Positions 18,590 to 29,529 of a DNA stretch of 64,000 bases are shown in pieces. Both the position numbers and the translations under genes were made by a program. The notes beneath the pieces were generated by a model. It was not told the origin of the DNA. It worked only from the letters and a program-made list of their open reading frames with translations, and did not search any database. Every line of letters begins with the position of its first letter. Positions within the stretch are counted from its first letter, which is position 1. The stretch covers positions 52,716 through 116,715 of the forward strand of contig NZ_QOHG01000016.1 of the NCBI RefSeq assembly GCF_003319125.1, written 5' to 3'. The stretch comes from Blastococcus sp. TF02A-26. Lineage in GTDB: Bacteria; Actinomycetota; Actinomycetes; Mycobacteriales; Geodermatophilaceae.

Positions 18590-19372
18590 TCAGTTGAGCG
18601 CTCGCGTCCCGGGCGGGAGGGTGCCGCCGGCGACCAGCTCGGCCGTGGCGTCCTGCAGCGCGGTGAGCGCGACCCGCTGGGTGAACGGCCCGGTCGAGAC
18701 CCGGGCCACCCCGAGCTCCTGGAGCTCACGCACCGGCAGCGAGGCGCCCGGCACGCTGATCAGCGACAGCTTCCCGCGGCCGAGGCCCTCGACCACCGCC
18801 GCGATCTCCTCCCGGTCGACCAGCCGCGGCACGAAGACGACCGGGGCGCCGGCCTCGAGGTAGGCCCGGCCGCGGCGCACGGCCTCGGCGACCAGCTCGC
18901 CGCGGTCGGCCCCCTCGGGAGCGAGGAGGAAGGCGTCCGTGCGGGCGTTGAGCACGAAGTCGATGCTGGCGTCCCGCCCCGCCCGGAGCACCGCCTCGAC
19001 CGCGGCGACCGCCTCGTCGAGCGGCTTCATCTGGTCCTCGAGATTGCCGCCGACCGCGCCCGCGGCGATGGCCAGCCGGGTGGTCTCCCCCGGGTCGCCG
19101 TAGCCGGCCTCCATGTCCAGGCTCACCGGCAGGTCGACGGCCGAGGTGATGAGCTCGAGCATGTCCAGGTGCAGCGCCAGCGGGATGTTCTCGCCGTCCT
19201 CGTAGCCGAAGGTCGCGGCGATGCTGTGGCTGGCCGTGGCCAGGGCACGGACCCCGTCGGTGGCGGCGACCACGCGCGCGGAGACGACGTCCCACACGTT
19301 GGCGAGGACCAGGATCTCCGGCGCGGAGTGCAGGTCGAGCAGCGTGCGGGCGCGGGCGGCGAGGTCGGTCAC
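18590..19372 (-). CDS. Isocitrate lyase / PEP mutase superfamily protein
   Basis: A 260-aa TIM-barrel protein. Visible are 'LVLANVWDVVSARVV', 'ATASHSIAATFGYEDGENIPL', 'PVSLDMEAGYGD', 'VGGNLEDQM' and 'FVLNARTDAFLL', the usual metal- and substrate-binding strands. The set fits the phosphonomutase-like group (oxaloacetate hydrolase, methylisocitrate-lyase-like or uncharacterised); the isocitrate lyase 'KKCGH' motif is absent. Function inside the family is unassigned. GTG start. It is 28 bp upstream of def on the same strand. Confidence 0.85.
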   Translation of the reverse strand: MTDLAARARTLLDLHSAPEILVLANVWDVVSARVVAATDGVRALATASHSIAATFGYEDGENIPLALHLDMLELITSAVDLPVSLDMEAGYGDPGETTRLAIAAGAVGGNLEDQMKPLDEAVAAVEAVLRAGRDASIDFVLNARTDAFLLAPEGADRGELVAEAVRRGRAYLEAGAPVVFVPRLVDREEIAAVVEGLGRGKLSLISVPGASLPVRELQELGVARVSTGPFTQRVALTALQDATAELVAGGTLPPGTRALN

Positions 19373-19400
19373 CCGGCGACGGTAGCGAGCCCCGCGGCGG

Positions 19401-19883
19401 TCAGCGCGAGTTGAGCGCCCGGAACGCCGCCTTGCGGGCGTCCCCGGTCAGCCGGTCGAGGAAGACCTTGCCGTCGAGGTGGTCGACCTCGTGCTGCAGG
19501 CAGCGGGCCATCAGCCCGCTGCCGGCGATCCGCACCGGCTCCCCGTGCACGTCGAACCCCTCGACGACGGCGTGCATGGCCCGCACCGTCGGCGCCCAGA
19601 TGCCGGGGACCGACAGGCACCCCTCGTCGCCGTCCTGCTTCTCCTCCGACAGCTCGACCAGGCGCGGGTTCACCACGTGGCCGATGACGCCGTCGATGTT
19701 GTAGCTGAACGCGCGGGCGCCGACCCCGATCTGCGGAGCCGCCAGCCCGGCGCGACCCGGGTGGTCGACGGTCTCCTCGAGGTCCTTGATGAGGGCGGCG
19801 AGCTCGCGGTCGAAGGCGCGCACCGGGTCGGACGGGGTGCGCAGCACCGGGTCACCGAGCTCGCGGATCGGGCGGATCGTCAC
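19401..19883 (-). CDS. def: Peptide deformylase
   Basis: A 160-aa metalloenzyme that removes the formyl group from new proteins. All three motifs are visible: 'RAGLAAPQIGV' (motif 1), 'EGCLSVPGIW' (motif 2, metal Cys) and 'QHEVDHLDGKVFLDRL' (motif 3, HExxH). Start GTG at 19881-19883 ('VTIRPIRELGDPVL'). The frame remains open upstream through proB, but that part is a shadow. It lies 13 bp after proB on the same strand. Confidence 0.96.
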   Translation of the reverse strand: MTIRPIRELGDPVLRTPSDPVRAFDRELAALIKDLEETVDHPGRAGLAAPQIGVGARAFSYNIDGVIGHVVNPRLVELSEEKQDGDEGCLSVPGIWAPTVRAMHAVVEGFDVHGEPVRIAGSGLMARCLQHEVDHLDGKVFLDRLTGDARKAAFRALNSR

Positions 19884-19896
19884 GCGCTGCAGTCTC

Positions 19897-21014
<1,118 letters not shown>

Positions 21015-21018
<4 letters not shown>

Positions 21019-22496
21019 GCGTCGTCCCCGGGCAGGTCGTCGTCGGACCACGTCTCGGTGAGCTCGTAGGGCACCCGGCGGGCCTTCTTGGCGGCCAGGC
21101 GCTCGGCGGCGCGCACCCGGTGCGGCGCGTCGATGCGCGCGTCGGTGCCCCGCCCGCCGAGGCCGGCGGTCTCCTCGACCGACAGCGTCCCGGCGGGCAG
21201 CGTCGGCACGAAGTCGAAGCTGACGTCGCCGATGGTGACCGGGTCCCCCTCGACGGCGCCGGCCTTCTCGAGCGCGTCCTCCACGCCGAGCCGGTTGAGC
21301 CGGTCGGCGAGGAAGCCGACGGCCTCGTCGTTGGTGAAGTCCGTCTGCCGCACCCAGCGCTCGGGCTTGACGCCGCGCACGACGAAACCGCCGTACTCCG
21401 GGTCCGGCTCGACGGTGAAGCCGGTGTCGTCGACCGCGCGGGGGGTCAGCGTCACCCGGACCGGCTCGGGCTCCGGCAGCGAGGCCCGGTGCTCCTCGAC
21501 CGCGGCGGCCAGCGCGAAGCCGAGCTCGGGCAGCCCCTCCCCCGTCACGGCGCTGATCGGGAAGACCTGCAGCCCGCGCTCCTCCAGGGTGGCGCGGACG
21601 AGGTCGACGAGCTCGCGGGCGTCGGGGACGTCGATCTTGTTGAGGACGGCGATCCGCAGCCGCCCCACGAGGTCGATCTCCTCGCCCGAGTACTCCGCGA
21701 GTTCGTGCTCGAGGGCCTCGATGTCGCTCTCCGGGTCGCGGCCGGGCTCCATCGTCGCCATGTCGACGACGTGCACCAGGACGGCGCAGCGCTCGATGTG
21801 GCGGAGGAACTCCAGGCCCAGCCCCTTGCCGGCCGAGGCGCCGGGGATGAGGCCGGGGACGTCGGCCATCGTGAAGCTGACGTCGCCGGCGCGGATCACG
21901 CCGAGGTTCGGGACCAGCGTCGTGAAGGGGTAGTCGGCGATCTTCGGCCGTGCCGCGGACATGGCGGCGATCAGCGAGGACTTGCCCGCCGAGGGGAACC
22001 CCACCAGCCCGACGTCGGCGATGCTCTTGAGCTCGATGACGATGTCGAGCGCCTCGCCGGGCTCGCCGAGCAGCGCGAAGCCGGGGGCCTTGCGCCGGGT
22101 GTTGGCCAGGGCGGCGTTGCCCAGCCCGCCCTTCCCGCCGTGGGCGACGACGACGCGGGTGCCGACGCCGACGAGGTCGGCCAGGACCTCGCCGTCGGGG
22201 GTGCTGACGACGCTGCCCGGGGGGACGCGCAGCACGCGCTCCTCGCCGCGGGCGCCGTGCCGGTTGCTGCCCTCGCCGGGGCGGCCGTTGCCGGCCTTGT
22301 GGTGCGGGCGGTGGTGGAAGTCCAGCAGCGTGTGCACGTTGGGGTCGACCTCGAGGACGACGTCGCCCCCGTTGCCGCCGTTGCCCCCGTCGGGACCGCC
22401 GAGCGGCTTGAACTTCTCGCGGTGGATCGAGGCCACGCCGTGCCCGCCGTTGCCGGCGGAGACGTGGACGACCACGCGGTCGACGAAAGAGGCCAT
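21015..22496 (-). CDS. obgE: Obg GTPase (CgtA)
   Basis: A 493-aa ribosome-assembly and stress GTPase. Its three parts are the glycine-rich Obg fold (1-160, '[19 protein letters not shown]'), the G domain ('[24 protein letters not shown]', 'DVPGLIPGA', 'NKIDVPD') and a C-terminal OCT domain with acidic tail ('[21 protein letters not shown]...'). It is preceded by rpmA and rplU on the same strand, the common ribosomal-GTPase cluster. A strong hairpin lies between rpmA and obgE and may reduce readthrough. The end overlaps proB. Confidence 0.97.
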
Positions 22497-22531
22497 GCCC
22501 GCGCCGCCTCCTCTATCTGTCTGTCAAGCGC

Positions 22532-22566
22532 CACGAGCGCACGGGCCGTCGGCCCGTGCGCTCGTG
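22532..22566 (-). terminator. Perfect 16-bp hairpin between rpmA and obgE
   Basis: 22532-22547 pairs perfectly with 22551-22566 around a 3-nt loop. It follows rpmA by 20 bp in the direction of transcription and precedes obgE by about 35 bp. It is most likely an intra-operon attenuator or terminator. Confidence 0.75.
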
Positions 22567-22585
22567 AGCGTCAGCTGAGAGTGCG

Positions 22586-22843
22586 TCAGGCCTCGACGGC
22601 CGTGATCGACACCGTCTTGCGGCCGCGGCGGGTGCCGAAGGTGACCGAGCCCGGCTCCAGGGCGAACAGCGTGTCGTCGCCACCGCGACCGACACCCAGG
22701 CCCGGGTGGAAGTGGGTGCCGCGCTGGCGGACGATGATCTCGCCGGCCTTGACGACCTGGCCGCCGAAGCGCTTCACGCCGAGGCGCTGCGCGTTCGAGT
22801 CGCGGCCGTTGCGGGAGGACGAGGCGCCCTTCTTGTGTGCCAT
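22586..22843 (-). CDS. rpmA: 50S ribosomal protein L27
   Basis: An 85-aa bL27. '[24 protein letters not shown]' is the conserved N-terminus reaching the peptidyl-transferase centre, followed by '[29 protein letters not shown]'. No cleavable N-terminal extension (as in Firmicutes) is present. It starts 7 bp after the rplU stop, so the two are cotranscribed in the usual rplU-rpmA-obgE order. Confidence 0.98.
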   Translation of the reverse strand: MAHKKGASSSRNGRDSNAQRLGVKRFGGQVVKAGEIIVRQRGTHFHPGLGVGRGGDDTLFALEPGSVTFGTRRGRKTVSITAVEA

Positions 22844-22850
22844 GTCGTCG

Positions 22851-23162
22851 TCAGCCCTTCGTGATGTCGCGGACGACCACGTCGGTCAGCGGCTGACGGT
22901 GCCCCTGGCGCTTGTGGTAGCCGGTCTTGTTCTTGAACTTGTGGATGCGGATCTTCGGGCCCTTGCCGTGGCCGACGATCTCGCCGGTCACCGTGACGCC
23001 GGCCAGCGCGGCCCCGTCGGTGGTGACGGTGTCGCCGTCGACGAGCAGGATCGCGGGCAGCGCGACCGTGTCGCCCGCCTCACCGACCAGGCGGTTGACC
23101 GTGAAACGGTCACCGACGGCCACCTTGTGCTGCCGGCCACCGGCCTTGACGACTGCGTACAC
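22851..23162 (-). CDS. rplU: 50S ribosomal protein L21
   Basis: A 103-aa bL21. '[20 protein letters not shown]' at the start, '[24 protein letters not shown]' near the end. Two GTG codons stand in tandem (23160-23165); I use the second, which begins 'VYAVVKAG' as in other L21 proteins; the first adds one residue. Upstream is a terminator hairpin for the RNase gene, so rplU probably has its own promoter in the 23163-23304 region, which otherwise shows nothing clear. Confidence 0.97.
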   Translation of the reverse strand: MYAVVKAGGRQHKVAVGDRFTVNRLVGEAGDTVALPAILLVDGDTVTTDGAALAGVTVTGEIVGHGKGPKIRIHKFKNKTGYHKRQGHRQPLTDVVVRDITKG

Positions 23163-23304
23163 CACTGACTCCTCGATCGCCTGCTCGTGTCTGTCCTGGG
23201 CGCACCACCGCGCGGAGCGTGGGGTGCGGGACGGGCTGCGCGCGCCTCCTCGGCGGCACCGGGGACCGGTGCGCTGCCTGGCGGTGCAACCCGACCAGCG
23301 TACC

Positions 23305-23345
23305 CGAGCCGCCGGGACCGGGTCGAACGCGGTCCCGGCGGCTCG
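23305..23345 (-). terminator. Terminator of the RNase E/G gene
   Basis: A perfect 15-bp stem (23305-23319 with 23331-23345) and an 11-nt loop, 6 bp downstream of the rne stop on its strand. Confidence 0.8.
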
Positions 23346-23350
23346 GCCCG

Positions 23351-26300
23351 CTACGACGCCGGCGGTCCGGCAGGCCGGCTGGCCGCCCGGCGGCGGCGCG
23401 GGCGGGTGCCCTCGACCACCGCGGGCGCGGCCGGCTCGTCGGGCCCGGCCGCGGCGGGGACGTCGTCCTCGTCGGGCGCGTCCTCGGGCTCCTCGACCGC
23501 GGGAGCAGCCGCTGCGGGCTCGACGGCCGGCTCGGCGACCGTCTCGGCGACGGGCACCGCGGCGACCGGGGCGGCCACGGCCGACTCCGGCCGGGCGACC
23601 GGCATGGGGGGCACGACCGGCGCCGGAGCGACGGCCTCGGCCGGCGCCTCCGTCGGCTGCTCGGCGGGCACCTCGGGGGCGATCCCGGGCGCGTCGGACG
23701 GCGTGCCGTCCTCCGACACGGGCTCCTCCGCCGGGCCCTCGTCGTCGCCGGTGGCCGGAGCGGTCCCGGCGAGCACCGCGGCGTCCTCGGCGGCGCGCTC
23801 CTCGCCGGACTGGCCGCGGTTGCGCCGGCCACGGTTGCGCCGCCCGCCGGATCGGGGCTCGCCGCCGTCGGCCGGGGTCTCCTCCGCCGTCTCCTCGGGG
23901 GCCGTCTCGGCCGGCGCCTCGCGGCGCTCGGACCGGTTCTGGTCCCGGGAGTCCTTGCTGCCGTTGCCGTTCTGGTCCTTGCCGCCGCTCCCGGCGTCCC
24001 GGCGTCCGCCGCCGTTGCCGGAGCCGCTGCCGCCACCGTTGCCCGAGCCACCGCCCGAGCCGTTGCCGCCGCGGCGCTTCTCGTCCACCGGGTCGGTGTG
24101 CACGAGGATCCCGCGGCCGCGGCAGTGCTCGCACGGCTCGCTGAACACCTCGAGCAGGCCCTGGCCGACCCGCTTGCGCGTCATCTGCACCAGACCCAGC
24201 GAGGTCACCTCGGCCACCTGGTGCTTGGTGCGGTCGCGACCCAGGCACTCGGTGAGCCGGCGGAGCACGAGCTCGCGGTTGCTCTCCAGGACCATGTCGA
24301 TGAAGTCGATGACGATGATCCCGCCGATGTCGCGCAGCCGGAGCTGGCGGACGATCTCCTCCGCCGCCTCCATGTTGTTGCGCGTCACCGTCTGCTCGAG
24401 GTTGCCCCCGGAGCCGACGAACTTGCCGGTGTTGACGTCGACGACCGTCATCGCCTCGGTGCGGTCGATGACCAGCGAGCCGCCCGACGGCAGCCACACC
24501 TTCCGGTCCAGCGCCTTGGCCAGCTGCTCGTCGATGCGCTTGTCGCGGAAGACGTCGCCCTCGCCGGTGTAGCGCGACAGCCGGCCGACCAGCTCCGGGG
24601 AGACGTGCGCGACGTAGGCCTCGACGGTGTCCCAGGCGTCGTCGCCCTGGACGACCAGCGAGGAGAAGTCCTCGTTGAAGACGTCGCGGATGACGCGGAT
24701 GGCGAGGTCGGGCTCCCCGTAGAGCAGCGTCGGCGCGTTGGAGGAGGTCTCGGCCTTCTTCTGGATGACGTCCCACTGCGCCTGCAGCCGGTTGACGTCG
24801 CGGGTGAGCTCCTCCTCCGAGGCGCCCTCCGCGGCGGTCCGGATGATCACGCCGGCGTCGTCCGGGACGATCTTCTTGAGGATGTCCTTGAGCCGCTGCC
24901 GCTCGGTGTCGGGCAGCTTGCGGCTGATCCCGGTCATGGAGCCGCCGGGCACGTAGACCAGGAAGCGACCGGGCAGGTTGATCTGCTGGGTGAGCCGCGC
25001 GCCCTTGTGCCCGATCGGGTCCTTGGTGACCTGCACCAGGACCTTGTCGCCGGACTTCATCGCGGTCTCGATGGAGCGCTGCTTGCCCGACAGGCCGGCG
25101 GCGTCCCAGTTGACCTCACCGGCGTACAGGACGGCGTTGCGCCCCTTGCCGATGTCGACGAACGCCGCCTCCATGCTGGGCAGCACGTTCTGCACGCGGC
25201 CCAGGTAGACGTTGCCGGCGAACGAGGTGGCCGAGGCCTGGGTGACGTAGTGCTCGACGAGGACGTCGTCCTCGAGGACGGCGATCTGCGTCCGCTCGCC
25301 GCGCTGGCGGATGACCATGGCGCGGTCGACGGCCTCGCGGCGGGCGAGGAACTCCGACTCGGTGAGGATCGGCGCGCGCCGGCGGCCGGTGTCGCGGCCG
25401 TCGCGCCGCCGCTGCCGCTTGGCCTCCAGGCGGGTGGAGCCGGAGACGCCCTTGACGTCGTCGTCGCTGGTGGTCCGGCCGTTGCGGCCGGCCCGCTCGG
25501 GGCGGTCGGCGTCGTCGGGGCCGGAGTCCCCGGCGTCCCCGCTGCTGCCGCGGCGGCGCCGCCGACGGCGCCGGCGGGTGCTCGACCCGGCCTCGCCCTC
25601 GTCGGAGTCGCCGTCCTCGCCGTCGCCGGTCTCCTCGGCGTCGTCCGATGCGTCGTCGGAGGAGTCGTCGTCCTCGTCGTCGCGGCGCTGCTCGTCGGCG
25701 TCCTCGGTCGCGTCGTCGTCCTCACCGCTGCGCCCGCGGCCACGGCCACGGCGGCCGCGGCGGCGCCGGCGGCTGCCGGCGCCGGAGTCGTCCCGGTCCT
25801 CGCCGTCGGTGGCGTCGTCGGCCTCGTCGGCGCCGTCGGTGTCGTCCTCGTCGGCCGAGGTGTCGGAGGAGGTGTCCCCGCCGCCGTTCCCGCCTCCACC
25901 GCTGCGGCGCCGGGAGCGGCTGCGGCGCGACCGCGGGGCCGGGGTCTCCTCGACGTCGTCGTCCTCGTCGTCGTCGTCGAAGGCGCGGCCGGCGGTGTCC
26001 TCGGCCTCCTCCGGGGACTCGGCGAGCGGACGGCGGCTGCGCCGCCGCGGGGCCGGGGCGTCGGCCTCGGCCGGGGCCACGAAGCTGATGAACGCCGGGA
26101 CGGCCGGCGGCGCGGGCGGGGCCGGCTCGACCGAGTCGGGGTCGGCGGCGGCCACCGGGCGGGTGGCGCGGCGGCGCGGCCGGGCGATCACCGCGGTCGG
26201 CTCCGGGGAGCTGAACTGCGCCCCGAAGCGGGAGACCGGCTCCGGGTCGGGCTCGGGCTCGGGGTCCTCGGGGGGCAGCTCGGACGCGCCGGGCGCCACC

Positions 26301-26464
26301 GCGGCGACGGCCTCGTCCTCCTCGTCCTCCAGTGCCGCCGCGGGCTCCGCGGCCTGACCGGCGATGCCGGGGGCGGGAGCGGCGTCGGCCGGCTGCTCGT
26401 CGGCGGTGGGCGCCGCCGGGGTCTCCTCGGTGGTCGAGGTGGTGTCGTCGTCCTGGTCGGCCAC
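23351..26464 (-). CDS. rne: Ribonuclease E/G with long disordered arms
   Basis: A 1037-aa endoribonuclease of the RNA degradosome type. The catalytic core is in the middle: S1 domain (about 385-480, '[21 protein letters not shown]'), RNase H-like and DNase I-like parts with the acidic residues in '[20 protein letters not shown]' (about 660-680) and '[11 protein letters not shown]', and a zinc-link cysteine pair '[10 protein letters not shown]' near 776. Both flanks are low-complexity: an N-terminal arm with acidic runs and Arg-rich blocks (for example '[13 protein letters not shown]'), and a C-terminal Pro/Ala/Glu arm. Actinobacterial RNase E often has this N-terminal layout. The GTG at 26462-26464 has AGGAGG 10 nt upstream (26475-26480). 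Confidence 0.93.
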   Translation of the reverse strand: MADQDDDTTSTTEETPAAPTADEQPADAAPAPGIAGQAAEPAAALEDEEDEAVAAVAPGASELPPEDPEPEPDPEPVSRFGAQFSSPEPTAVIARPRRRATRPVAAADPDSVEPAPPAPPAVPAFISFVAPAEADAPAPRRRSRRPLAESPEEAEDTAGRAFDDDDEDDDVEETPAPRSRRSRSRRRSGGGGNGGGDTSSDTSADEDDTDGADEADDATDGEDRDDSGAGSRRRRRGRRGRGRGRSGEDDDATEDADEQRRDDEDDDSSDDASDDAEETGDGEDGDSDEGEAGSSTRRRRRRRRRGSSGDAGDSGPDDADRPERAGRNGRTTSDDDVKGVSGSTRLEAKRQRRRDGRDTGRRRAPILTESEFLARREAVDRAMVIRQRGERTQIAVLEDDVLVEHYVTQASATSFAGNVYLGRVQNVLPSMEAAFVDIGKGRNAVLYAGEVNWDAAGLSGKQRSIETAMKSGDKVLVQVTKDPIGHKGARLTQQINLPGRFLVYVPGGSMTGISRKLPDTERQRLKDILKKIVPDDAGVIIRTAAEGASEEELTRDVNRLQAQWDVIQKKAETSSNAPTLLYGEPDLAIRVIRDVFNEDFSSLVVQGDDAWDTVEAYVAHVSPELVGRLSRYTGEGDVFRDKRIDEQLAKALDRKVWLPSGGSLVIDRTEAMTVVDVNTGKFVGSGGNLEQTVTRNNMEAAEEIVRQLRLRDIGGIIVIDFIDMVLESNRELVLRRLTECLGRDRTKHQVAEVTSLGLVQMTRKRVGQGLLEVFSEPCEHCRGRGILVHTDPVDEKRRGGNGSGGGSGNGGGSGSGNGGGRRDAGSGGKDQNGNGSKDSRDQNRSERREAPAETAPEETAEETPADGGEPRSGGRRNRGRRNRGQSGEERAAEDAAVLAGTAPATGDDEGPAEEPVSEDGTPSDAPGIAPEVPAEQPTEAPAEAVAPAPVVPPMPVARPESAVAAPVAAVPVAETVAEPAVEPAAAAPAVEEPEDAPDEDDVPAAAGPDEPAAPAVVEGTRPRRRRAASRPAGPPAS

Positions 26465-26589
26465 GAAGGGCTCGCCTCCTGTGTGGTGCCCCCGGGCGCC
26501 GATACGGCGGCCGCGCAGGGGCACGGGTTGGGCGGGTCGGACGTCCCCACGGATCTGACGCGGAGCGTCCGTCCTGCAAAGTCTGTGGA

Positions 26590-26625
26590 CGGCTCCCGCG
26601 CGACGGTTGCCGCGGCGGGGAGCCG
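26590..26625 (-). terminator. Hairpin downstream of the TIGR03936 gene, in the rne leader region
   Basis: CGGCTCCC (26590-26597) pairs with GGGAGCCG (26618-26625), with a bulged GC extension inside. It may end the radical-SAM transcript or be part of a long rne 5' leader (26465-26716, no gene). Confidence 0.45.
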
Positions 26626-26655
26626 GTGGTGCGGTGGTGCGGGGTGCGGTGGTGC
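26625..26655. repeat. Three GGTGGTGC repeats in the rne leader
   Basis: GGTGGTGC occurs at 26625, 26633 and 26648, the first two in tandem. In the rne transcript sense it reads as repeated GCACCACC. Meaning unknown. Confidence 0.4.
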
Positions 26656-26716
26656 TGGCTCTCGGGTGCGTCACGCCTGGCAGCCGTGTCGCGCGACGGC
26701 GCGGGCGCTCTGCGAC

Positions 26717-27484
26717 TCAGACGGTCGCGTGCTCCCCCTGGCAGTGGGTGCTCGCGAGCCGGTCGGGCCCGAGCGGGTCGGCCACGGTCCCGGTGTCGTC
26801 GAGCCGGCCCTGCGCCTCACGCACGGCCCGGGGGGGCGACGGCGGGCGCAGGTCGGCGACGGCAGCCAGGGCGGCCACCACGTCGTCTGGTCGAACAGCG
26901 GGCGTCACCTGCCGGACGACCACGGTCAGTATGGCACAGCCCACCTCCCCGCCGACGGTCGCAGCGGCCACGGCCGCCCGGGCGTCGACGTCCTTGAGGC
27001 CGCTCTTGGTGCGCCGCTCGACAGTCACGACGTCGCGGGCGAGGAACGCGGCGACGGCCGAGCCGAGCTCCGCGGGCTCCACGCCGGGGAGCTCCAGCCG
27101 CCACACCGAGGCGTCGATCCGCTCGGCCAGGCCACCGGTCCCCTCCCGCGCCGCCACGCAGTCGACGACGTCGATGCCGGGCGGCAGCGCGGCGTCCAGG
27201 GCGGCCCGGACGGCGTCGGGGTCGCACGGCCGGGTCACCCCGATCTCGAGGTACTCGGCCTCGCTGGCGGCCCCGGTCGGCGCGGCCCCCACGTAGCTGA
27301 TCTTGGGGTGCGGGCTGAAGCCGGCGGAGAACGCCATGGGCACCTGGGCACGGCGCAGCGCCCGCTCCAGGGCCCGCGCGAGGTCCCGGTGCGAGGCGAA
27401 GCGCAGCGGTCCGCGCTTGGTGTAGCGCAGCCGCAGCTTCTGGACGGTCGGCGGCGGGGGCGGCCCGTCGGGCTGGCGGGCCAC
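26717..27484 (-). CDS. TIGR03936-type radical-SAM-linked protein (DUF2344)
   Basis: A 255-aa DUF2344 protein. 'KLRLRYTKRGPLRFASHRDLARALERALRRAQVPMAFSAGFSPHPKISY' is the hallmark N-terminus, and 'DVVDCVAARE' and 'RRTKSGLKDVDARAAV' are family motifs. It is normally fused to or follows the TIGR03960 radical-SAM protein. Here the GTG start lies 2 bp after that gene's stop, so the two are a split pair and probably act together, possibly in RNA modification (an inference from genome context in this family). The C-terminal 20 residues are variable. Confidence 0.88.
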   Translation of the reverse strand: MARQPDGPPPPPTVQKLRLRYTKRGPLRFASHRDLARALERALRRAQVPMAFSAGFSPHPKISYVGAAPTGAASEAEYLEIGVTRPCDPDAVRAALDAALPPGIDVVDCVAAREGTGGLAERIDASVWRLELPGVEPAELGSAVAAFLARDVVTVERRTKSGLKDVDARAAVAAATVGGEVGCAILTVVVRQVTPAVRPDDVVAALAAVADLRPPSPPRAVREAQGRLDDTGTVADPLGPDRLASTHCQGEHATV

Positions 27485-27486
27485 CC

Positions 27487-29415
27487 TCAGCCCCCGACGA
27501 CGGTCAGCGGCAGCAGGCTGCGCCCGGTCGGCCCGATCTGGATCTCGGTGCCGTTGGTCGGGCAGACGCCGCAGTCGTAGCAGGGGGTCCAGCGGCAGTC
27601 GCTGACCTCCTCCTCGTTCAGCGCCTCCTGCCAGTCCTCCCAGAGCCACTCCTTGTCCAGCCCGGAGTCCAGGTGGTCCCAGGGCAGGACCTCGTGCTCG
27701 GTGCGCTCACGGGTGGTGAACCAGTCGAGGTCGACGCCGAACGGCGCGAGCTCCTCGGCCGCGGCCGCCGTCCACCGGTCGTAGGAGAAGTGCTCGCTCC
27801 AGCCGTCGAACTTGCCGCCGTCGCGCCAGACCCGCTCGATGACCCGGCCGACGCGACGGTCGCCGCGGGAGAGCAGTCCCTCGATCACGCCGGGCTTGCC
27901 GTCGTGGTACCGCATGCCGATGGAGCGGCCGATCCGCCGGTCGGCGTTGATGGCCTGGCGCAGGACCCTCAACCGGTGGTCGATGGTCTCGGCGCTGGCC
28001 TGCGCGGCCCACTGGAACGGCGTGTGCGGCTTGGGCACGAAGCCGCCGATGGAGACGGTGCAGCGGATGTCCTTGCGGCCGCTGGCCTCGCGCCCGGCGC
28101 GGATGACCTCGGTGGCGAGCTCGGCGATCTCGAGCACGTCCTCGTCGGTCTCCGTGGGGAGCCCGCACATGAAGTAAAGCTTCACCTGCGTCCAGCCGTT
28201 GGCGTACGCGGTGGTGACCGTGCGGACGAGGTCCTCCTTGGACACCGTCTTGTTGATCACCCGGCGGATCCGCTCGCTGCCGCCCTCGGGGGCGAAGGTG
28301 AGGCCGCTGCGCCGTCCGTTGCGGGACAGCTCGTTGGCCAGCGTGACGTTGAAGGCGTCGACGCGGGTGCTCGGCAGGGACAGGCCGGTGTTGCTGCCCT
28401 CGTAGCGGTCGGCGAGCTCCTTGGCCAGCTGGCCGATCTCGGAGTGGTCGGCGCTGGACAGCGACAGCAACCCGACCTCCTGGTACCCGGTGGCCTTGAG
28501 CCCCTGGTCGACCATCGAGCCGATGCCGGTGATCGTCCGCTCGCGGACCGGGCGGGTGATCATCCCGGCCTGGCAGAAGCGGCAGCCGCGGGTGCAGCCA
28601 CGGAAGATCTCCACGCTCATCCGCTCGTGCACGCTCTCGGCGAGCGGCACCAACGGGGTCTTCGGGTACGGCCACTCGTCGAGGTCCATGACGGTGCGCT
28701 TGCCGACCCGTGCCGGGACGTCGTCCCGGGTGCGGGCGACCGAGGCGATGGTGCCGTCGGGGCCGTAGGAGACGGCGTAGAAGCGGGGCACGTAGACGCC
28801 GTCGACGCGGGCGAGGCGGGCCAGGAGCTCGACGCGACCGCCGGGGCGGCCCTGCTCCTTCCACGCCTTCACGACGTCGGTGATGTCGCCGACGGCCTGC
28901 TCGCCGTCACCGAGGACGGCGCAGTCGACGAAGTCGGCGACCGGCTCGGGGTTGAACGCGGCGTGCCCGCCGGCGACGACGACGGGGTGCGTCTCGTCGC
29001 GGTCGACGGCGTGGATCGGCACGCCGGCGAGGTCGAGGGCCTCGAGCAGGTTCGTGTAGCCGAGCTCGGTGGCGAAGCTGACGCCGAGCAGGTCGAAGTC
29101 GGCGACGGCGCGGTGGCTGTCGACGGTGAACTGGCCGACGCCGGCCTCGCGCATGAGGGCGGCGAGGTCGGGCCAGACGGCGTAGGTGCGCTCGGCCAGG
29201 GCGTCCGGGCGCTCGTTGAGCACCTCGTAGAGGATCATGAGGCCCTGGTTGGGCAGCCCCACCTCGTAGGCGTCGGGGTACATCAGGGCCCAGTGGACGG
29301 GGACGTCCTCCCAGGGCTTCACCTGGGCGTTGAGCTCACCGCCGACGTACTGGATGGGCTTCTGGACCTGGGCCAGCAGGGGCTCCAGGCGCGGGTACAG
29401 CGTCTCACCAGTCAT
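27487..29415 (-). CDS. TIGR03960-type B12-binding radical SAM protein
   Basis: A 642-aa radical-SAM enzyme. The N-terminal B12-binding-like part has 'YPDAYEVGLPNQGLMILYEVLN', then 'LLGVSFATELGYTNLLEAL'. The radical-SAM core carries 'EIFRGCTRGCRFCQAGMI' (CxxxCxxC cluster). C-terminal 'TPCYDCGVCPTNGTEIQIG' holds a second cysteine set that may bind another cluster. The reaction is unknown. ATG at 29413-29415 fits the family; an upstream extension to 29484 overlaps the inverted repeat and is unlikely. It is cotranscribed with the DUF2344 partner. Confidence 0.92.
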   Translation of the reverse strand: MTGETLYPRLEPLLAQVQKPIQYVGGELNAQVKPWEDVPVHWALMYPDAYEVGLPNQGLMILYEVLNERPDALAERTYAVWPDLAALMREAGVGQFTVDSHRAVADFDLLGVSFATELGYTNLLEALDLAGVPIHAVDRDETHPVVVAGGHAAFNPEPVADFVDCAVLGDGEQAVGDITDVVKAWKEQGRPGGRVELLARLARVDGVYVPRFYAVSYGPDGTIASVARTRDDVPARVGKRTVMDLDEWPYPKTPLVPLAESVHERMSVEIFRGCTRGCRFCQAGMITRPVRERTITGIGSMVDQGLKATGYQEVGLLSLSSADHSEIGQLAKELADRYEGSNTGLSLPSTRVDAFNVTLANELSRNGRRSGLTFAPEGGSERIRRVINKTVSKEDLVRTVTTAYANGWTQVKLYFMCGLPTETDEDVLEIAELATEVIRAGREASGRKDIRCTVSIGGFVPKPHTPFQWAAQASAETIDHRLRVLRQAINADRRIGRSIGMRYHDGKPGVIEGLLSRGDRRVGRVIERVWRDGGKFDGWSEHFSYDRWTAAAAEELAPFGVDLDWFTTRERTEHEVLPWDHLDSGLDKEWLWEDWQEALNEEEVSDCRWTPCYDCGVCPTNGTEIQIGPTGRSLLPLTVVGG

Positions 29416-29460
29416 GACCCGTCCAGGGTAGACGCCGGCTCGCTCCCCCTCCCCCCTCGA

Positions 29461-29517
29461 CGAGATCTGCACAGTCGTCGGCATCAGCGCCTGACGGCGA
29501 CGACTGTGCAGATCTCG
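29461..29517. repeat. Perfect 20-bp inverted repeat (cruciform/REP-like)
   Basis: 29461-29480 and 29498-29517 are perfectly complementary over 20 bp, with a 17-nt loop that itself pairs weakly (TCAG/CTGA). Each arm contains an internal AGATCT palindrome. It lies between two same-strand genes, so it may end the acyl-CoA dehydrogenase transcript, but its form also suits a dispersed repeat. Confidence 0.85.
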
Positions 29518-29529
29518 CCGGTCAGCCGG

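Noticed and set aside
25311..26357. Plus-strand Ser-rich open frame opposite rne
   Set aside because: It mirrors the acidic and Arg-rich codons of the RNase E arm; poly-Ser runs are the complement of Asp/Glu/Arg-rich coding. No start site or homology.
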